The notes: generated by a model from the letters alone, not told the origin. Shown: positions 42,947 through 51,591, counted from the stretch's first letter. The stretch is 64,000 nt of DNA from an uncultured Candidatus Saccharibacteria bacterium (GCA_946222675.1 CAMIMA010000002.1:150071-214070); one strand, 5' to 3'. Program-made: numbers and translations.

Positions 42947-44022
42947 CTATTTTCCTCGCCAAGCAAGGTACGCATGTGCGGTTGCTTCCAGTAAGCCAAC
43001 AACACTTCACGATACGGCATCAGCTTTTCTATAATTAGCTTTATATTATCAGAATGACAGGCATGGCCATACCAAGACGAGACCTGCTGCGCAAACTCCG
43101 CTGGTGTCGTATACCCCTTGTAAAACCGCCAAATAATAACATCGATTTTTTGCTTGGCACGCCGTCGCAAGTACTTGCCACCGTGGCGTATCACATAGCC
43201 CACAAAATCCAGCCCCTTGCTAGACGGAAAATAGCAGCTTTTAGGATTTAGTTTGAGGTGTAAATCTACGTTAACAAATCTGTCAATTTCATCAAACCAG
43301 TGCTTAGCCGTCGCCCTATCTGGCGCAAATAATACAAAATCGTCCATATAGCGCACATAATACTTGGCATGTAACTCGTTCTTGCAATACTGGTCAAGTT
43401 CGTTTAGGTAGACATTGGCAAAATTCTGCGACGTACAACTACCAAGCGGTATCCCCGGCTGCTCTGGCGAGCTAAAAATAATTGTATGAAATAATTGCAA
43501 CAATTCGGGGTCAGACACATCACGCTGTAAAATCCAAAATAAAATGTCTCGGTCGATGCTTGAGAAAAATTTAGAGATATCCATCTTTAAAATATAGTAT
43601 TCCCCATAACGCTGTTGCATGGCGCGCATATAGCGCTGTGCCATCGCCACTGCAAAATGAGTGCCCCGCCCCGGGATGCAAGCGCAATTGGTATAAATAA
43701 ACCTCGGGTAGTAGTATGGCGCCAAAAAATTTTCCACCAACCATTGCTGCAATATACGGTCGCCATAATATGGCGCCAAAATTAGCCGTCGCTTAGGGTC
43801 GCTGATCCAAAATGTATGATATGGCGACGGGCAGTAAACGCCCCGCTCTACTACATCCATCAGCCGCACCGCGTAGGCATAAATATGCTGCTGCGTCTGA
43901 AGCACATCGCGCGTCACACGTTTGCCGTGCTTAGTGTCATAATTTGCACATAGCACTAAAGATATCTGGAGTTTATCGCGCAGCTTAGTTTTTAGCTGGC
44001 GCTTCGTGTGCTGCTTTAGCAT
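42913..44022 (-). CDS. DGR reverse transcriptase
   Basis: A 369-aa reverse transcriptase. The catalytic Y-M-D-D lies near residue 226, I-L-K-M-D-I-S-K-F-F-S-S near 143, and G-I-P-L-G-S-C-T-S-Q-N-F-A-N-V-Y-L-N-E-L-D near 193, where the I-x-L-G-S-x-x-S-Q form is typical of DGR enzymes rather than group II introns. It copies TR RNA with adenine-specific errors into cDNA that replaces VR. It overlaps the accessory gene by 38 nt and is presumably translated by coupling. Confidence 0.93.
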   Translation of the reverse strand: MLKQHTKRQLKTKLRDKLQISLVLCANYDTKHGKRVTRDVLQTQQHIYAYAVRLMDVVERGVYCPSPYHTFWISDPKRRLILAPYYGDRILQQWLVENFLAPYYYPRFIYTNCACIPGRGTHFAVAMAQRYMRAMQQRYGEYYILKMDISKFFSSIDRDILFWILQRDVSDPELLQLFHTIIFSSPEQPGIPLGSCTSQNFANVYLNELDQYCKNELHAKYYVRYMDDFVLFAPDRATAKHWFDEIDRFVNVDLHLKLNPKSCYFPSSKGLDFVGYVIRHGGKYLRRRAKQKIDVIIWRFYKGYTTPAEFAQQVSSWYGHACHSDNIKLIIEKLMPYREVLLAYWKQPHMRTLLGEENSTKAPDKSTGL

Positions 44023-44518
44023 TCCCCGCCTCGCTCGCCTTAGTTGACTTAGTCTGGCGCAAATGCTGGCACGATAGTGCCAAGGCCAGCGCCATATTAC
44101 GTGCCTCTTCCATACGCCTAATGTAACTTAGCTGGACACTATCCACAATAAACTTTGTTCGTCCAGCTATCATAATATCCTCTTCAAGCACCATCAACTT
44201 TGCTACTATTTTACGTAGCGTCGCCTCACGGTTACAATATGGGTCGTACTGCGCCGCTCGCACCGCCAGATAGTAAATTTTTCGCGCTGTTTTAGTGATA
44301 GACGTAGCAATTCCGCAAGGCGTCTTCTCAACCTTGGGGAATATAATCGCCATATTTGATAAATCCTCATACAAATTACGAGTTTTAATATCTAATTTTG
44401 CCAAATTTTCTGTCGTGAGTTTTAGTGGGTCAATCTTTAGTGTAATATTACCGAGCCGAGCCCTGTCGCGGCTTGATAGCTTGTGATACTCTTCTGGGGT
44501 TAACTTTGATTCAGGCAT
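43985..44518 (-). CDS. Avd-like DGR accessory protein
   Basis: A 177-aa helical protein between the DGR target and the reverse transcriptase, the usual place of the accessory variability determinant (Avd), a basic four-helix-bundle protein that binds RT and RNA. Helices with many K/R and A/L residues fill positions 30-160, and the C-terminal 20 residues are an A/K-rich tail. The first 25 residues are an extra extension. Sequence is not a clear match to known Avd, so the call rests on position and composition. AAAGGAAAT precedes the ATG. Confidence 0.65.
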   Translation of the reverse strand: MPESKLTPEEYHKLSSRDRARLGNITLKIDPLKLTTENLAKLDIKTRNLYEDLSNMAIIFPKVEKTPCGIATSITKTARKIYYLAVRAAQYDPYCNREATLRKIVAKLMVLEEDIMIAGRTKFIVDSVQLSYIRRMEEARNMALALALSCQHLRQTKSTKASEAGNAKAAHEAPAKN

Positions 44519-44570
44519 TATATTTCCTTTCTTTAACTAGATTATAATGGCACGGGTGCGACCGGGTGGC

Positions 44571-44610
44571 GCTGGCGGTTTGGAGCCGCCAGCGGGTTGG
44601 CAAGCCAACC
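44571..44610 (-). repeat. tandem hairpins downstream of the DGR variable repeat
   Basis: Two adjacent perfect inverted repeats: GCTGGCGG/CCGCCAGC (44571-44593, 7-nt loop) and GGTTGGC/GCCAACC (44595-44610, 2-nt spacer). They start about 30 nt past the VR end and have no T run. A hairpin or cruciform at this place is needed for efficient retrohoming in the Bordetella phage DGR, so a similar role is likely. Confidence 0.65.
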
Positions 44611-44640
44611 AACCACCCGCCGCACCAGAGCCAGGGGATT

Positions 44641-44757
44641 ACACTGGGCGGGAGGATAGGACAACGCGCAGCGAGTAGCTGCTGTCGCCGTTGCCGGCGT
44701 TACTGTTGGAATTGAAGATGCCGGCAACCCAACCATCAGCAATGACCCAGGCGCTAG
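44641..44757 (-). other. DGR variable repeat (VR)
   Basis: The last 39 codons of the target, paired with TR at 42698-42814. Substituted codons encode residues such as V, D, A, G, S and Y where TR has N, N, T, S, N and N. The 27-nt GC-containing segment starting CTGCGCGTT near the 3' end is identical in TR and VR and is the candidate initiation region for homing. Confidence 0.95.
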
Positions 44758-46650
44758 CGCCACGAATAGCCCACATATCAGTATTATTGTCGCCAGCCGC
44801 ATAAGAAAAGTTTCCATTCCAACTACCATGCTCATCTTCCGGCTTGCTAGTTACTTCATAAGTCGCCTGCCCACCGCACGTTGCCCAAGTACACTTTGCA
44901 AATGTACCAAAGTTATAGAGGTCAACGTATGGTTTATGGGCTGGCGTTAGCATGTATCCATTCTGAGTCTCGGTACTCGAATTAATTAGCTTAGCATCGT
45001 TCGTGTAGCTAGCTGCGACATATTCATAACCGCCACCAGCCATATCATAAACGCCAGTTGGATTGTTGGTGGTACTGGCAAGCTGGCCGAGGGCGCCGTT
45101 ATAGGCGCGCTGCAAGTTAGACGCGCTACAAGCCGACTGCTGGCCAAGGTCACCCATATCTTCGTATACTTCCTTGCCGTTGCCGTCCGATACTGGTCCA
45201 CACCCGGTAACATGGTCACTACATCTATCCTCGCTGCCCCCAAATCTACAGCTGGACTCTTTTTTGCTATTGTATGCTAACGCTGCATTTGGCTGAACAC
45301 CCTTATAGCCAGCGCCAAATTGGCTAGCACTGAGGTACGCCACTGCACCCCAGTCGGTGTTTTTTGGCATACGCGAGCTAAGCTCTGCCAGATGATGACT
45401 GTTCTGAGCTGGTGGGGTGAAATTATTATTGCCGCCTGTATTCTGCGGGTCTTTGATGCCGAGGGTGGTAGCAGTGACATATTTATTGCCAATAAACTCT
45501 ACTGCTGAATCCCAAGACATACCGCGCTCGTTCGGCAAGATAGTTGGCTGTTTACTGTTGCCGGTTGCTTCGAACTTAGCAAACCAGATGCCGTTGAGCT
45601 CCTTGCTGCCGAAGGTAAATGCAGGATGGGTCGCCCAAGTGCCCTGCTCGCTTGGCTGGCCTTTAATATAGTCGCGATTGAGCCCGCAAGTAATACGATA
45701 ATCTGAATTCTCTCCGGCGCACTTTGACTCTGCCGGATAGCGCTTCGGGTCGGTAGCCTTTTCAAAATGAATGGTGAAATTCTGTGCAGGCACTGGAGCA
45801 TCGGTTGCATCACGACGCATCACCTCATAAGCGTAGCGCGGAATGTAAACCCAGTAGCCAAGAACGTCGGCTTGGTCAACCACCATACTCTTACCCTTGT
45901 ACTTACTTGGGTCTTTTACGGTGATGGCATTAGCCCACTGCTTGCTATTGTAGTTGTACCAGTTGCCCTGGTTGGAGCTGTCTTCTGGCTTAGCCAGGCT
46001 GGTCCACTGAGCGTTGGTAGTGGTGCCGGTGTACTTTACTGGTATCATATTAGCATCAATATCCACTTGACAATCATTCTTTGGGTCGCCGGATTTGCAA
46101 ACTGTTGGGTCAACTACCGGCGGTTTTGGCGCTGGCTTGGCAGTCGCAGTGTAGGTGATGGCCGTACTATAGCTACCACTGGCTAATTTAGCTGGGTTGA
46201 CGTTGGCGGCAAACGTTACAGTAGTATCACAATGGTCTTTACAATTACAGCCAGCTTGCTTACCCTTAACTGCCGTATCGACAACCACGGCTGGAGTGGC
46301 TTGGGCGCCAGCTGGGACGGCGCTAAAGGTCGTGGCAGACTTATTAAGAGAATAACCCCACTGGTTGGCATTTAATGCAACTGGTGTGGCGCTTGGAGTG
46401 GCAGAGATTTTGTGGGTTTGGTCTTTACTGTTAATAAGGTCAGCTGTATCGGCCTGCATGGTGAGATTAAAGCCGTAAGGTTTGCCAGTCTTAACGGTGA
46501 CGTTGGTGGTAGCTTTATAGAGAGTGCCGGATGGCTTTAGTGTAGCGTTCTGGTCAACGGCAATACTGACGGTGTTATCGTCCGCCGCGTGGGCTGGCGT
46601 AGCTAATACAAACGGGGTTACTGCAAGTGAAAATAAAGGCCAAAAAATTA

Positions 46651-46660
46651 CCCCCCCCCC
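46651..46660. repeat. G10 homopolymer in the DGR target, candidate phase switch
   Basis: Ten C on the plus strand inside the signal-peptide codons. The paralog at 60546-60554 has nine and is in frame; the flanking sequence is nearly identical (CTGT before, TAATTTTTTGGCC after). Confidence 0.88.
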
Positions 46661-46749
46661 ACAGGGTTTTCATGTTAGACTGTTTCTCGTGTCTCATGTT
46701 TTACTCCTCCGATTATTTGTTACATCTGCCACCACGGCTAGATACTTGC

Positions 46750-46778
46750 ATTATACTACAAGCGCAATAAAACGCCAA
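46750..46778 (-). promoter_or_regulatory. surface-gene promoter of the DGR target
   Basis: TTGGCG (46773-46778), 17 nt containing GCGCTTGT, TATAAT (46750-46755), then GCAAGTATCTAG. Same layout as at 5446, 58362 and 60646. Confidence 0.78.
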
Positions 46779-46843
46779 ATTTTAAACAAGCTGCCCCGCC
46801 GCTAGAGTAAAAGCTAAGCCATCAAAGCCCCTTCTACCACCAA

Positions 46844-46867
46844 AAATCCCCGCCAACGCGGGGATTT
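46844..46867 (-). terminator. lysS terminator
   Basis: AAATCCCCGC-caac-GCGGGGATTT followed by TTGG on the minus strand. Confidence 0.8.
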
Positions 46868-46886
46868 GGTTGCTGCCTCACTCGCC

Positions 46887-48389
46887 TTACAGCTTCAGCT
46901 CGGGGTAAATCTTGCGGGTTACTGGGTCGACCTCATAACGCATGGTCGGGAATGGCACGCCCTCGCGCGCCGTCACGCCTTCTAGCATCCAGAACACGCG
47001 CTCACTGTAGCCCCAGCCACAGGCCGGCGGCATGCCGTACTCTAGCATCTCAACAAAGTCGACATCCAACATCATGGCCTCGTCGTCGCCCGCCTCACGT
47101 AACTTCTGCTGCTCCTCGAAGCGGCTCAGCTGGTCAATCGGGTTGTTTAGCTCTGAGTAGCCATTGCCTAGCTCCGAGCCGGCAATCACCGGCTGGAAGC
47201 GCTGCGTGCTGACGCCGTCCGGATTTGCCTTCGCGAGTGGCGAAATGAACTTTGGCGTGTTGACCAGCCAGACCGGCCCCGCCACATCCTTGCGAATATT
47301 CTTCCACAGCTTATCGATGCCGCGCGAGAGGTTTTCACTCTTGCCGACCTCAAGTTTATTCGCCTTCAACAGCTCCACTACCTTCTCGAGAGTGACATTG
47401 TAGACGTCAATGCCGTAGTGCTGCTTTATCACATCAGCGTAGTCCCAGACCTCCCACTCTTTGCCGAGGTCAACGTCAAACTTGCCAATCTTAAACTGCA
47501 GCGTGCCAAAAGTCTGCTCGGCCACGTACTTATACATGCCCTCCATAAACTTCATGCCGTCGCGCCAGTCCCAGTAAGCGTGATACCATTCCATGGCGAC
47601 ATGCTCCGGCAAGTGCTCATCGTCGATGCCCTCGTTGCGGAAACGTGGCCCGATATCGTACACGCGCTCGTAGCCCGCGCCGAGCAAGCGCTTCAGCGGC
47701 AGCTCGTGGCTAATGCGGAGGTACAGGTCTTGGTCAAGCGAGTCCATGTGGGTCTTGAAGGCGTTGGCGTCGGCGCCGCCCGTGGTGTGCTCAAGCACCG
47801 GAATGTTGATTTCAATAAAGCCGTGTTGGTTTAAGTAGTCGCGCGTGGCCTGCCAGAACTTCGAACGGCGCACAAAGCGTTCCCGCACCTCTGGGTTGAC
47901 GTTCATATCAATGTAACGGCGGCGCAAGCGCTGCTCTTTATCGGTAAAGCCCTGCCGGTCAGGCATTGGGCGCAAAGTCTTCACCACTAGCTTGAGCGAC
48001 GTCACACCAAGCGAAATCTCGCCCGTCTTGGTCTTGATAACCTCGCCGGTCGCCTGCACAAAGTCGCCGGTGTCCAGCAAATTGAGGTCACTCAAACCGA
48101 GCTGGTTGGTCTTGCCGTCGGTCTCAGCCACCGCGCCGGCGCGCAAGAACAGCTGCAGCTGCCCTGTAACGTCGCGCACCACGATAAACGCCAGCTTGCC
48201 GAACTTACGAAGCGACACGATGCGCCCCACCACGGTCTGCGTGCTGCCTTCCAGCTGGTCAAACTGCGGCGCAACTTCACCCGCGCCAACCGTGCGCTCG
48301 ACTTTGGCTGGATACGGGTCGAACCCCTGCGCCTTCAGGGTTTCGAGTTTCTTGAGTCGCTCATTGCGATAGTCTGCTAGTGTTGCCAT
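46887..48389 (-). CDS. lysS: lysyl-tRNA synthetase, class II
   Basis: A 500-aa enzyme that charges tRNA-Lys. The N-terminal OB-fold lies at about 50-150. Motif 2 falls in F-R-N-E-G-I-D-D-E-H-L-P-E and motif 3 in G-W-G-Y-S-E-R-V, here slightly divergent from the usual G-x-G-x-D-R. TATAAT (48396-48401) is 6 nt before the ATG at 48389, a leaderless arrangement; an upstream in-frame start is rejected. Confidence 0.94.
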   Translation of the reverse strand: MATLADYRNERLKKLETLKAQGFDPYPAKVERTVGAGEVAPQFDQLEGSTQTVVGRIVSLRKFGKLAFIVVRDVTGQLQLFLRAGAVAETDGKTNQLGLSDLNLLDTGDFVQATGEVIKTKTGEISLGVTSLKLVVKTLRPMPDRQGFTDKEQRLRRRYIDMNVNPEVRERFVRRSKFWQATRDYLNQHGFIEINIPVLEHTTGGADANAFKTHMDSLDQDLYLRISHELPLKRLLGAGYERVYDIGPRFRNEGIDDEHLPEHVAMEWYHAYWDWRDGMKFMEGMYKYVAEQTFGTLQFKIGKFDVDLGKEWEVWDYADVIKQHYGIDVYNVTLEKVVELLKANKLEVGKSENLSRGIDKLWKNIRKDVAGPVWLVNTPKFISPLAKANPDGVSTQRFQPVIAGSELGNGYSELNNPIDQLSRFEEQQKLREAGDDEAMMLDVDFVEMLEYGMPPACGWGYSERVFWMLEGVTAREGVPFPTMRYEVDPVTRKIYPELKL

Positions 48390-48415
48390 GGTAACATTAT
48401 ACCACGCTTTCGGTA

Positions 48416-48502
48416 TTGACGCGCTCCCTGTTATGTGGTAATATATCACGGTGCAAGACACAAAGTCTTGTTGTACATTACGATATCCAGAGGTAAGTTG
48501 AT
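48416..48502 (+). promoter_or_regulatory. promoter and hairpin-GTACATTA leader of the 48503 gene
   Basis: TTGACG (48416-48421), 17 nt, TAATAT (48439-48444). The leader has the perfect hairpin CAAGAC-acaaa-GTCTTG (48454-48470) followed at once by TTGTACATTA, the same fusion as at 6640-6665, then AGAGGTAAG before the ATG. Back-to-back with the lysS promoter. Confidence 0.85.
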
Positions 48503-49141
48503 ATGATTGCAAATTGGTATTCAAGTAAAACAGCAAGTTGCTACATCGAAGACTATAACGCTACGTCAAAGGCAAACGAACTCCTTGCCGCCAATACCGC
48601 CTACGCCTGTCAAGATGTGCTGAAGGCAGCACGTGAGACTGGCAAATCCAAGTATGCCGTGCCCAGCTCGATTGCGCTCGGTCACGACTGTGGTTATGGC
48701 AGTGCCGGCGAAGTGCTAAACTGGTTGTTTATCATCTCAAGGGATGATGAATACAAGCACTATCTGAGTGCGTGGAACGATATTGACCCCGCCAAACGGC
48801 GTGAGTATGTGGAGTTTAAACCAAGTTGTGAATTTTACGACAGAATTGCCCATGATGTTGCTGGCAGCGCAGAAAAGGCGGGTTCACCGTTTAATTACGC
48901 TAATACGGATGCGGAAACCTATTGCGCCCAAATTTCGCGCAAGCTCGACAATGGCAAGGCACTCTACGTACCACTTGAATCGGACGAAGATTCGGCTCAG
49001 CCGGCTTCGCTCTTACTAATCTACGCCTTCCCAGACAGACTCAACGACAGCTATAGTCGTTTTGGACTTGTGTACCGTAATGACGTTCGTCATCCTGAGC
49101 ATAACGCTCTACGGTATTACCTCAAGATAAAGCTTGCATAA
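48503..49141 (+). CDS. family 2 protein
   Basis: A 212-aa protein of unknown function, no signal peptide. The family 2 element F-K-P-S-C-E-F lies at 105-111, with helices before it (A-Y-A-C-Q-D-V-L-K-A-A) and a C-terminal strand (A-S-L-L-L-I-Y-A-F). First unit of a plus-strand array of four family 2 genes. It has its own promoter, leader and terminator. Confidence 0.72.
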   Translation: MIANWYSSKTASCYIEDYNATSKANELLAANTAYACQDVLKAARETGKSKYAVPSSIALGHDCGYGSAGEVLNWLFIISRDDEYKHYLSAWNDIDPAKRREYVEFKPSCEFYDRIAHDVAGSAEKAGSPFNYANTDAETYCAQISRKLDNGKALYVPLESDEDSAQPASLLLIYAFPDRLNDSYSRFGLVYRNDVRHPEHNALRYYLKIKLA

Positions 49142-49182
49142 CGGTCGCCCGGCCTCATTACGCTTAAAGCGACAGCAAGCAT

Positions 49183-49206
49183 GCCGCCCCCAAGGGGCGG
49201 CTTTTT
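49183..49206 (+). terminator. terminator of the 48503-49141 gene
   Basis: GCCGCCCC-caa-GGGGCGGC followed by TTTTTT. Confidence 0.92.
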
Positions 49207-49282
49207 TAGTACCCTGCTCCTACACATTTTGGCCAAATTATGGTATGATATTTACCATTCAAATGAGGTGGCCTCCACTTAT

Positions 49283-49316
49283 TTTGATGTACATTACCGC
49301 TATTAAAGGAGATATT
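49283..49316 (+). promoter_or_regulatory. GTACATTA leader of the 49317 gene
   Basis: GTACATTA lies 24 nt before AAAGGAG-gatatt-ATG is complete, preceded by a weak GTGG-cct-CCAC hairpin. A TATGAT -10 is near 49244; its -35 is unclear. Confidence 0.65.
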
Positions 49317-50123
49317 ATGGAAAAATTTGCACTCGGTAGCTTCTACGCTAGCGGCGTCAATATCCGCGTCGAACACGCGCAAGGCGAAAAAGCCGTTTTG
49401 GGCGTTACTAGCGACTACTGTCGCGCCATTTTGACCGCCGGTCGCGAGGGTGAAATTACGTCTAAGACTGCCAGCGAGCTTCACATTGAGGCTTGGGAAC
49501 GCAACGAAAATACCGTGGTGAGCAGCCCGCGCGAATGGCTTAAAGCCGCTTGCGAGACCGCCATCCTGCCATACAACGTGCTTGGTGACCTCGACCTTGA
49601 GCACCCGTGCGCCTTTGAGGGCTTTGTTCCTGACAGCACATTTATCGACCAGCTCGATTGTGAGCTGCGCGACTTGTACTATCCGGATCACACCCTCTAC
49701 GATTTGGCGGGCTACTCGTGCTTTGTCGCCCTGCTGCGCCGTCGCCCGCGGAGTTTTACCGCTGACGAACTTGACGGCATGTCGCGTGTGCCCCGCCCAC
49801 TCAGTGAAACCGATGACCAACCGACTGAGTTGGTTTTTGGCTTCCAAGGGAGCAGTCCGCACCTCGACGACATCGAGCAAACGACTGTTTTGATGCGTCA
49901 GCATCTCTTTAAGCCTGAAGCTAGTCGCTTGTTTGTCTGCGCCTATTCCGACGCACGCGAAGATTATAGCGACTATCTCGACGACGAAGACTGGGACGGC
50001 GAGCCGTATTACGACTACGACGAAGCAGATGAGGACGAAGACTCGGACGAGGGTGAAAAAGACAAGTTCCATTGTGACAAGGGTGAAAGCTATTCGCATT
50101 CACTCTACGCGGAGGGCGTCTAA
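49317..50123 (+). CDS. family 2 protein with acidic tail
   Basis: A 268-aa protein of unknown function. F-V-P-D-S-T-F at 103-109 is the family 2 element. The last 60 residues are extremely acidic (runs of D and E with Y), as in DNA mimics or disordered tails. AAAGGAG precedes the ATG. Its stop overlaps the next start (TAATG), so the two form an operon with translational coupling. Confidence 0.72.
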   Translation: MEKFALGSFYASGVNIRVEHAQGEKAVLGVTSDYCRAILTAGREGEITSKTASELHIEAWERNENTVVSSPREWLKAACETAILPYNVLGDLDLEHPCAFEGFVPDSTFIDQLDCELRDLYYPDHTLYDLAGYSCFVALLRRRPRSFTADELDGMSRVPRPLSETDDQPTELVFGFQGSSPHLDDIEQTTVLMRQHLFKPEASRLFVCAYSDAREDYSDYLDDEDWDGEPYYDYDEADEDEDSDEGEKDKFHCDKGESYSHSLYAEGV

Positions 50124-50716
50124 TGATAAAGTTTAGCCACACCGAGACACTCGGCAAGGTAGTTGAACAGGCTACACTGATGGGAGTGGAGGCGCTTACG
50201 CCACCCTTACTGAAGTATTGCCTGTTGATTGCCGAAGCCGACCCGCGCGCCGCGCGGCTAGCCCGCGCCCCTGACGCTTGCGCGCCTCAAGTGGTCGATT
50301 GTATGGATTGGGCTCAGCAATACATTGCAGACCAAGAATACCCCGACCTGCGCGCCGCGTTTAACAACCTCTGGCTCGATTGCGCCACCCAACACGCCAA
50401 GTTCTTCCAACCAACGGGAGAATTTTACCGCGTGCTAGCGCAAACCCTAAAGCGCAGCCTGCCCGGCTCCACTTTTGTTGCACAGCCACGCGCCGAGGAC
50501 CAAGTTAAACACGACACGAACAGCTGTTTTGTCGCGCCGATTGTCGGCAAAAATGCCCGTGGACAGGAGTACAACGCCTTTCTGCTCAGCATGCATGTCG
50601 GCAATTACACCACGCACTACGACACAGAGTTCACCCTAGTGGCTTACTTTGACCACATGAACGTTGAGTTTAGTCGCTTCGTTTACGATTATCGTAAGTC
50701 CCATATCAACTGCTAA
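50123..50716 (+). CDS. family 2 protein
   Basis: A 197-aa protein of unknown function. F-Q-P-T-G-E-F at 95-101 followed by a helix, then a C-terminal region with two hydrophobic strands. GGAGG for this gene lies inside the end of the previous one. Second gene of a coupled pair; a terminator follows. Confidence 0.72.
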   Translation: MIKFSHTETLGKVVEQATLMGVEALTPPLLKYCLLIAEADPRAARLARAPDACAPQVVDCMDWAQQYIADQEYPDLRAAFNNLWLDCATQHAKFFQPTGEFYRVLAQTLKRSLPGSTFVAQPRAEDQVKHDTNSCFVAPIVGKNARGQEYNAFLLSMHVGNYTTHYDTEFTLVAYFDHMNVEFSRFVYDYRKSHINC

Positions 50717-50722
50717 TAGCCT

Positions 50723-50742
50723 GCCACCCCTTCGGGGGTGGC
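50723..50742 (+). terminator. terminator of the 49317-50716 operon
   Basis: GCCACCCC-ttcg-GGGGTGGC followed by CTTTTCTTT. Confidence 0.9.
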
Positions 50743-50798
50743 CTTTTCTTTGCCCCACTCACATCTGTTAGTGTGCCCGCAACGTCACCCACCCACCA

Positions 50799-50880
50799 TT
50801 GACAATATGCGCAAAATGTTATAGAATTAAATAATATTCTCTAGCACCCCGCTGGAGTCGTACCTTAAGGAGTAAAATTA
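50799..50880 (+). promoter_or_regulatory. promoter and hairpin-GTACCTTA leader of the 50881 gene
   Basis: TTGACA (50799-50804), 17 nt, TAGAAT (50822-50827). The leader has a 7-bp hairpin CTCTAGC-acccc-GCTGGAG, then GTACCTTAAGGAG, identical in the last 13 nt to the leader of the 6045-6524 gene. Confidence 0.83.
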
Positions 50881-51585
50881 ATGGATGCACAAACTGCAAT
50901 GTTGGTTGCTGATAAAATTGACCAGACGCATAACTATGAAGCGGCTACCCCAGTAGCAACAAGCTGGATTAGCCCGCGCCTCCGCCAAGCCAATCAGCTT
51001 AACGAGCAAGCGAAAGCTGAACTGATTGAAGAAGCAGCGACTCGACCACTAAAACTTGGCGAGCACCGCACTTGGCAGTGCGCCACTAAAGGCAAACATA
51101 AACGCCGCAACAGTGGTTGGTATTGCCCAGGGCATTTGCTTGACATGGCGGAACGAACCAGACAAGATTTTATCAGTATTGTCAAGTCTGGCTCAATGGT
51201 GGGCGCCACCGAATGCAACTTAATTGGCGAAGGCGGTATCAAGGTCATCTGGCAAGGCATCGCCCGCCACTTGCACGACAACTACCGCGCCGACATCGCC
51301 AGTTCCACAGTGCTGAGTGGCGCCACGGCTTTTACGCCGAACAGCGCCTTCATTGACCAAGTCAACGAAATCGTTCCTGCTGCGGCTAACATCATGCCGG
51401 AGTGCTACTATTACCGCACTCGCGAATGCGTCGCCGGCCAGTACCACTATTGCACCCACTTTATCATGTCTTCTATGCTCGACCCCGGCTGGAGTCACGG
51501 CTACATTATTTATGTCCGCCAAGACGAACAAGACCCAGCACGTTGCATAGTGGATAGCACCTTAGTCGATTGGGCGAAAGCCTAA
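50881..51585 (+). CDS. family 2 protein
   Basis: A 234-aa protein of unknown function. F-T-P-N-S-A-F at 151-157 is the family 2 element. A basic Cys-containing stretch (W-Q-C-A-T-K-G-K-H-K-R-R ... W-Y-C) lies near 65-82, and several Cys occur in the C-terminal part. Monocistronic with a consensus promoter, the hairpin-GTACCTTA leader and a terminator. Confidence 0.72.
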   Translation: MDAQTAMLVADKIDQTHNYEAATPVATSWISPRLRQANQLNEQAKAELIEEAATRPLKLGEHRTWQCATKGKHKRRNSGWYCPGHLLDMAERTRQDFISIVKSGSMVGATECNLIGEGGIKVIWQGIARHLHDNYRADIASSTVLSGATAFTPNSAFIDQVNEIVPAAANIMPECYYYRTRECVAGQYHYCTHFIMSSMLDPGWSHGYIIYVRQDEQDPARCIVDSTLVDWAKA

Positions 51586-51591
51586 CCCCCC

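Larger units (their letters stand above)
44639..46697 (-). pseudogene. DGR target: secreted lectin-like variable protein, phase OFF as written (G10 tract)
   Basis: ATG at 46697 (GGAGGAG upstream). The frame enters a run of 10 G after T-L-W; with 9 or 12 G it continues into a signal peptide ending A-H-A and the shared N-terminal domain, then about 500 aa to the stop at 44639. The middle has D-V-L-G-Y-W-V-Y-I-P-R-Y-A-Y-E-V and L-N-G-I-W-F-A-K-F; the C-terminal region has G-V-Y-D-M-A-G-G and ends in the variable repeat, as in FGE/C-type-lectin-fold DGR targets. It probably displays a variable binding face outside the cell. As written only a truncated peptide would be made. Confidence 0.85.

Noticed and set aside
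44542..44835. Frame overlapping the VR and hairpins on the minus strand
   Set aside because: It is another frame of the DGR target and its 3' region, without its own start signals.
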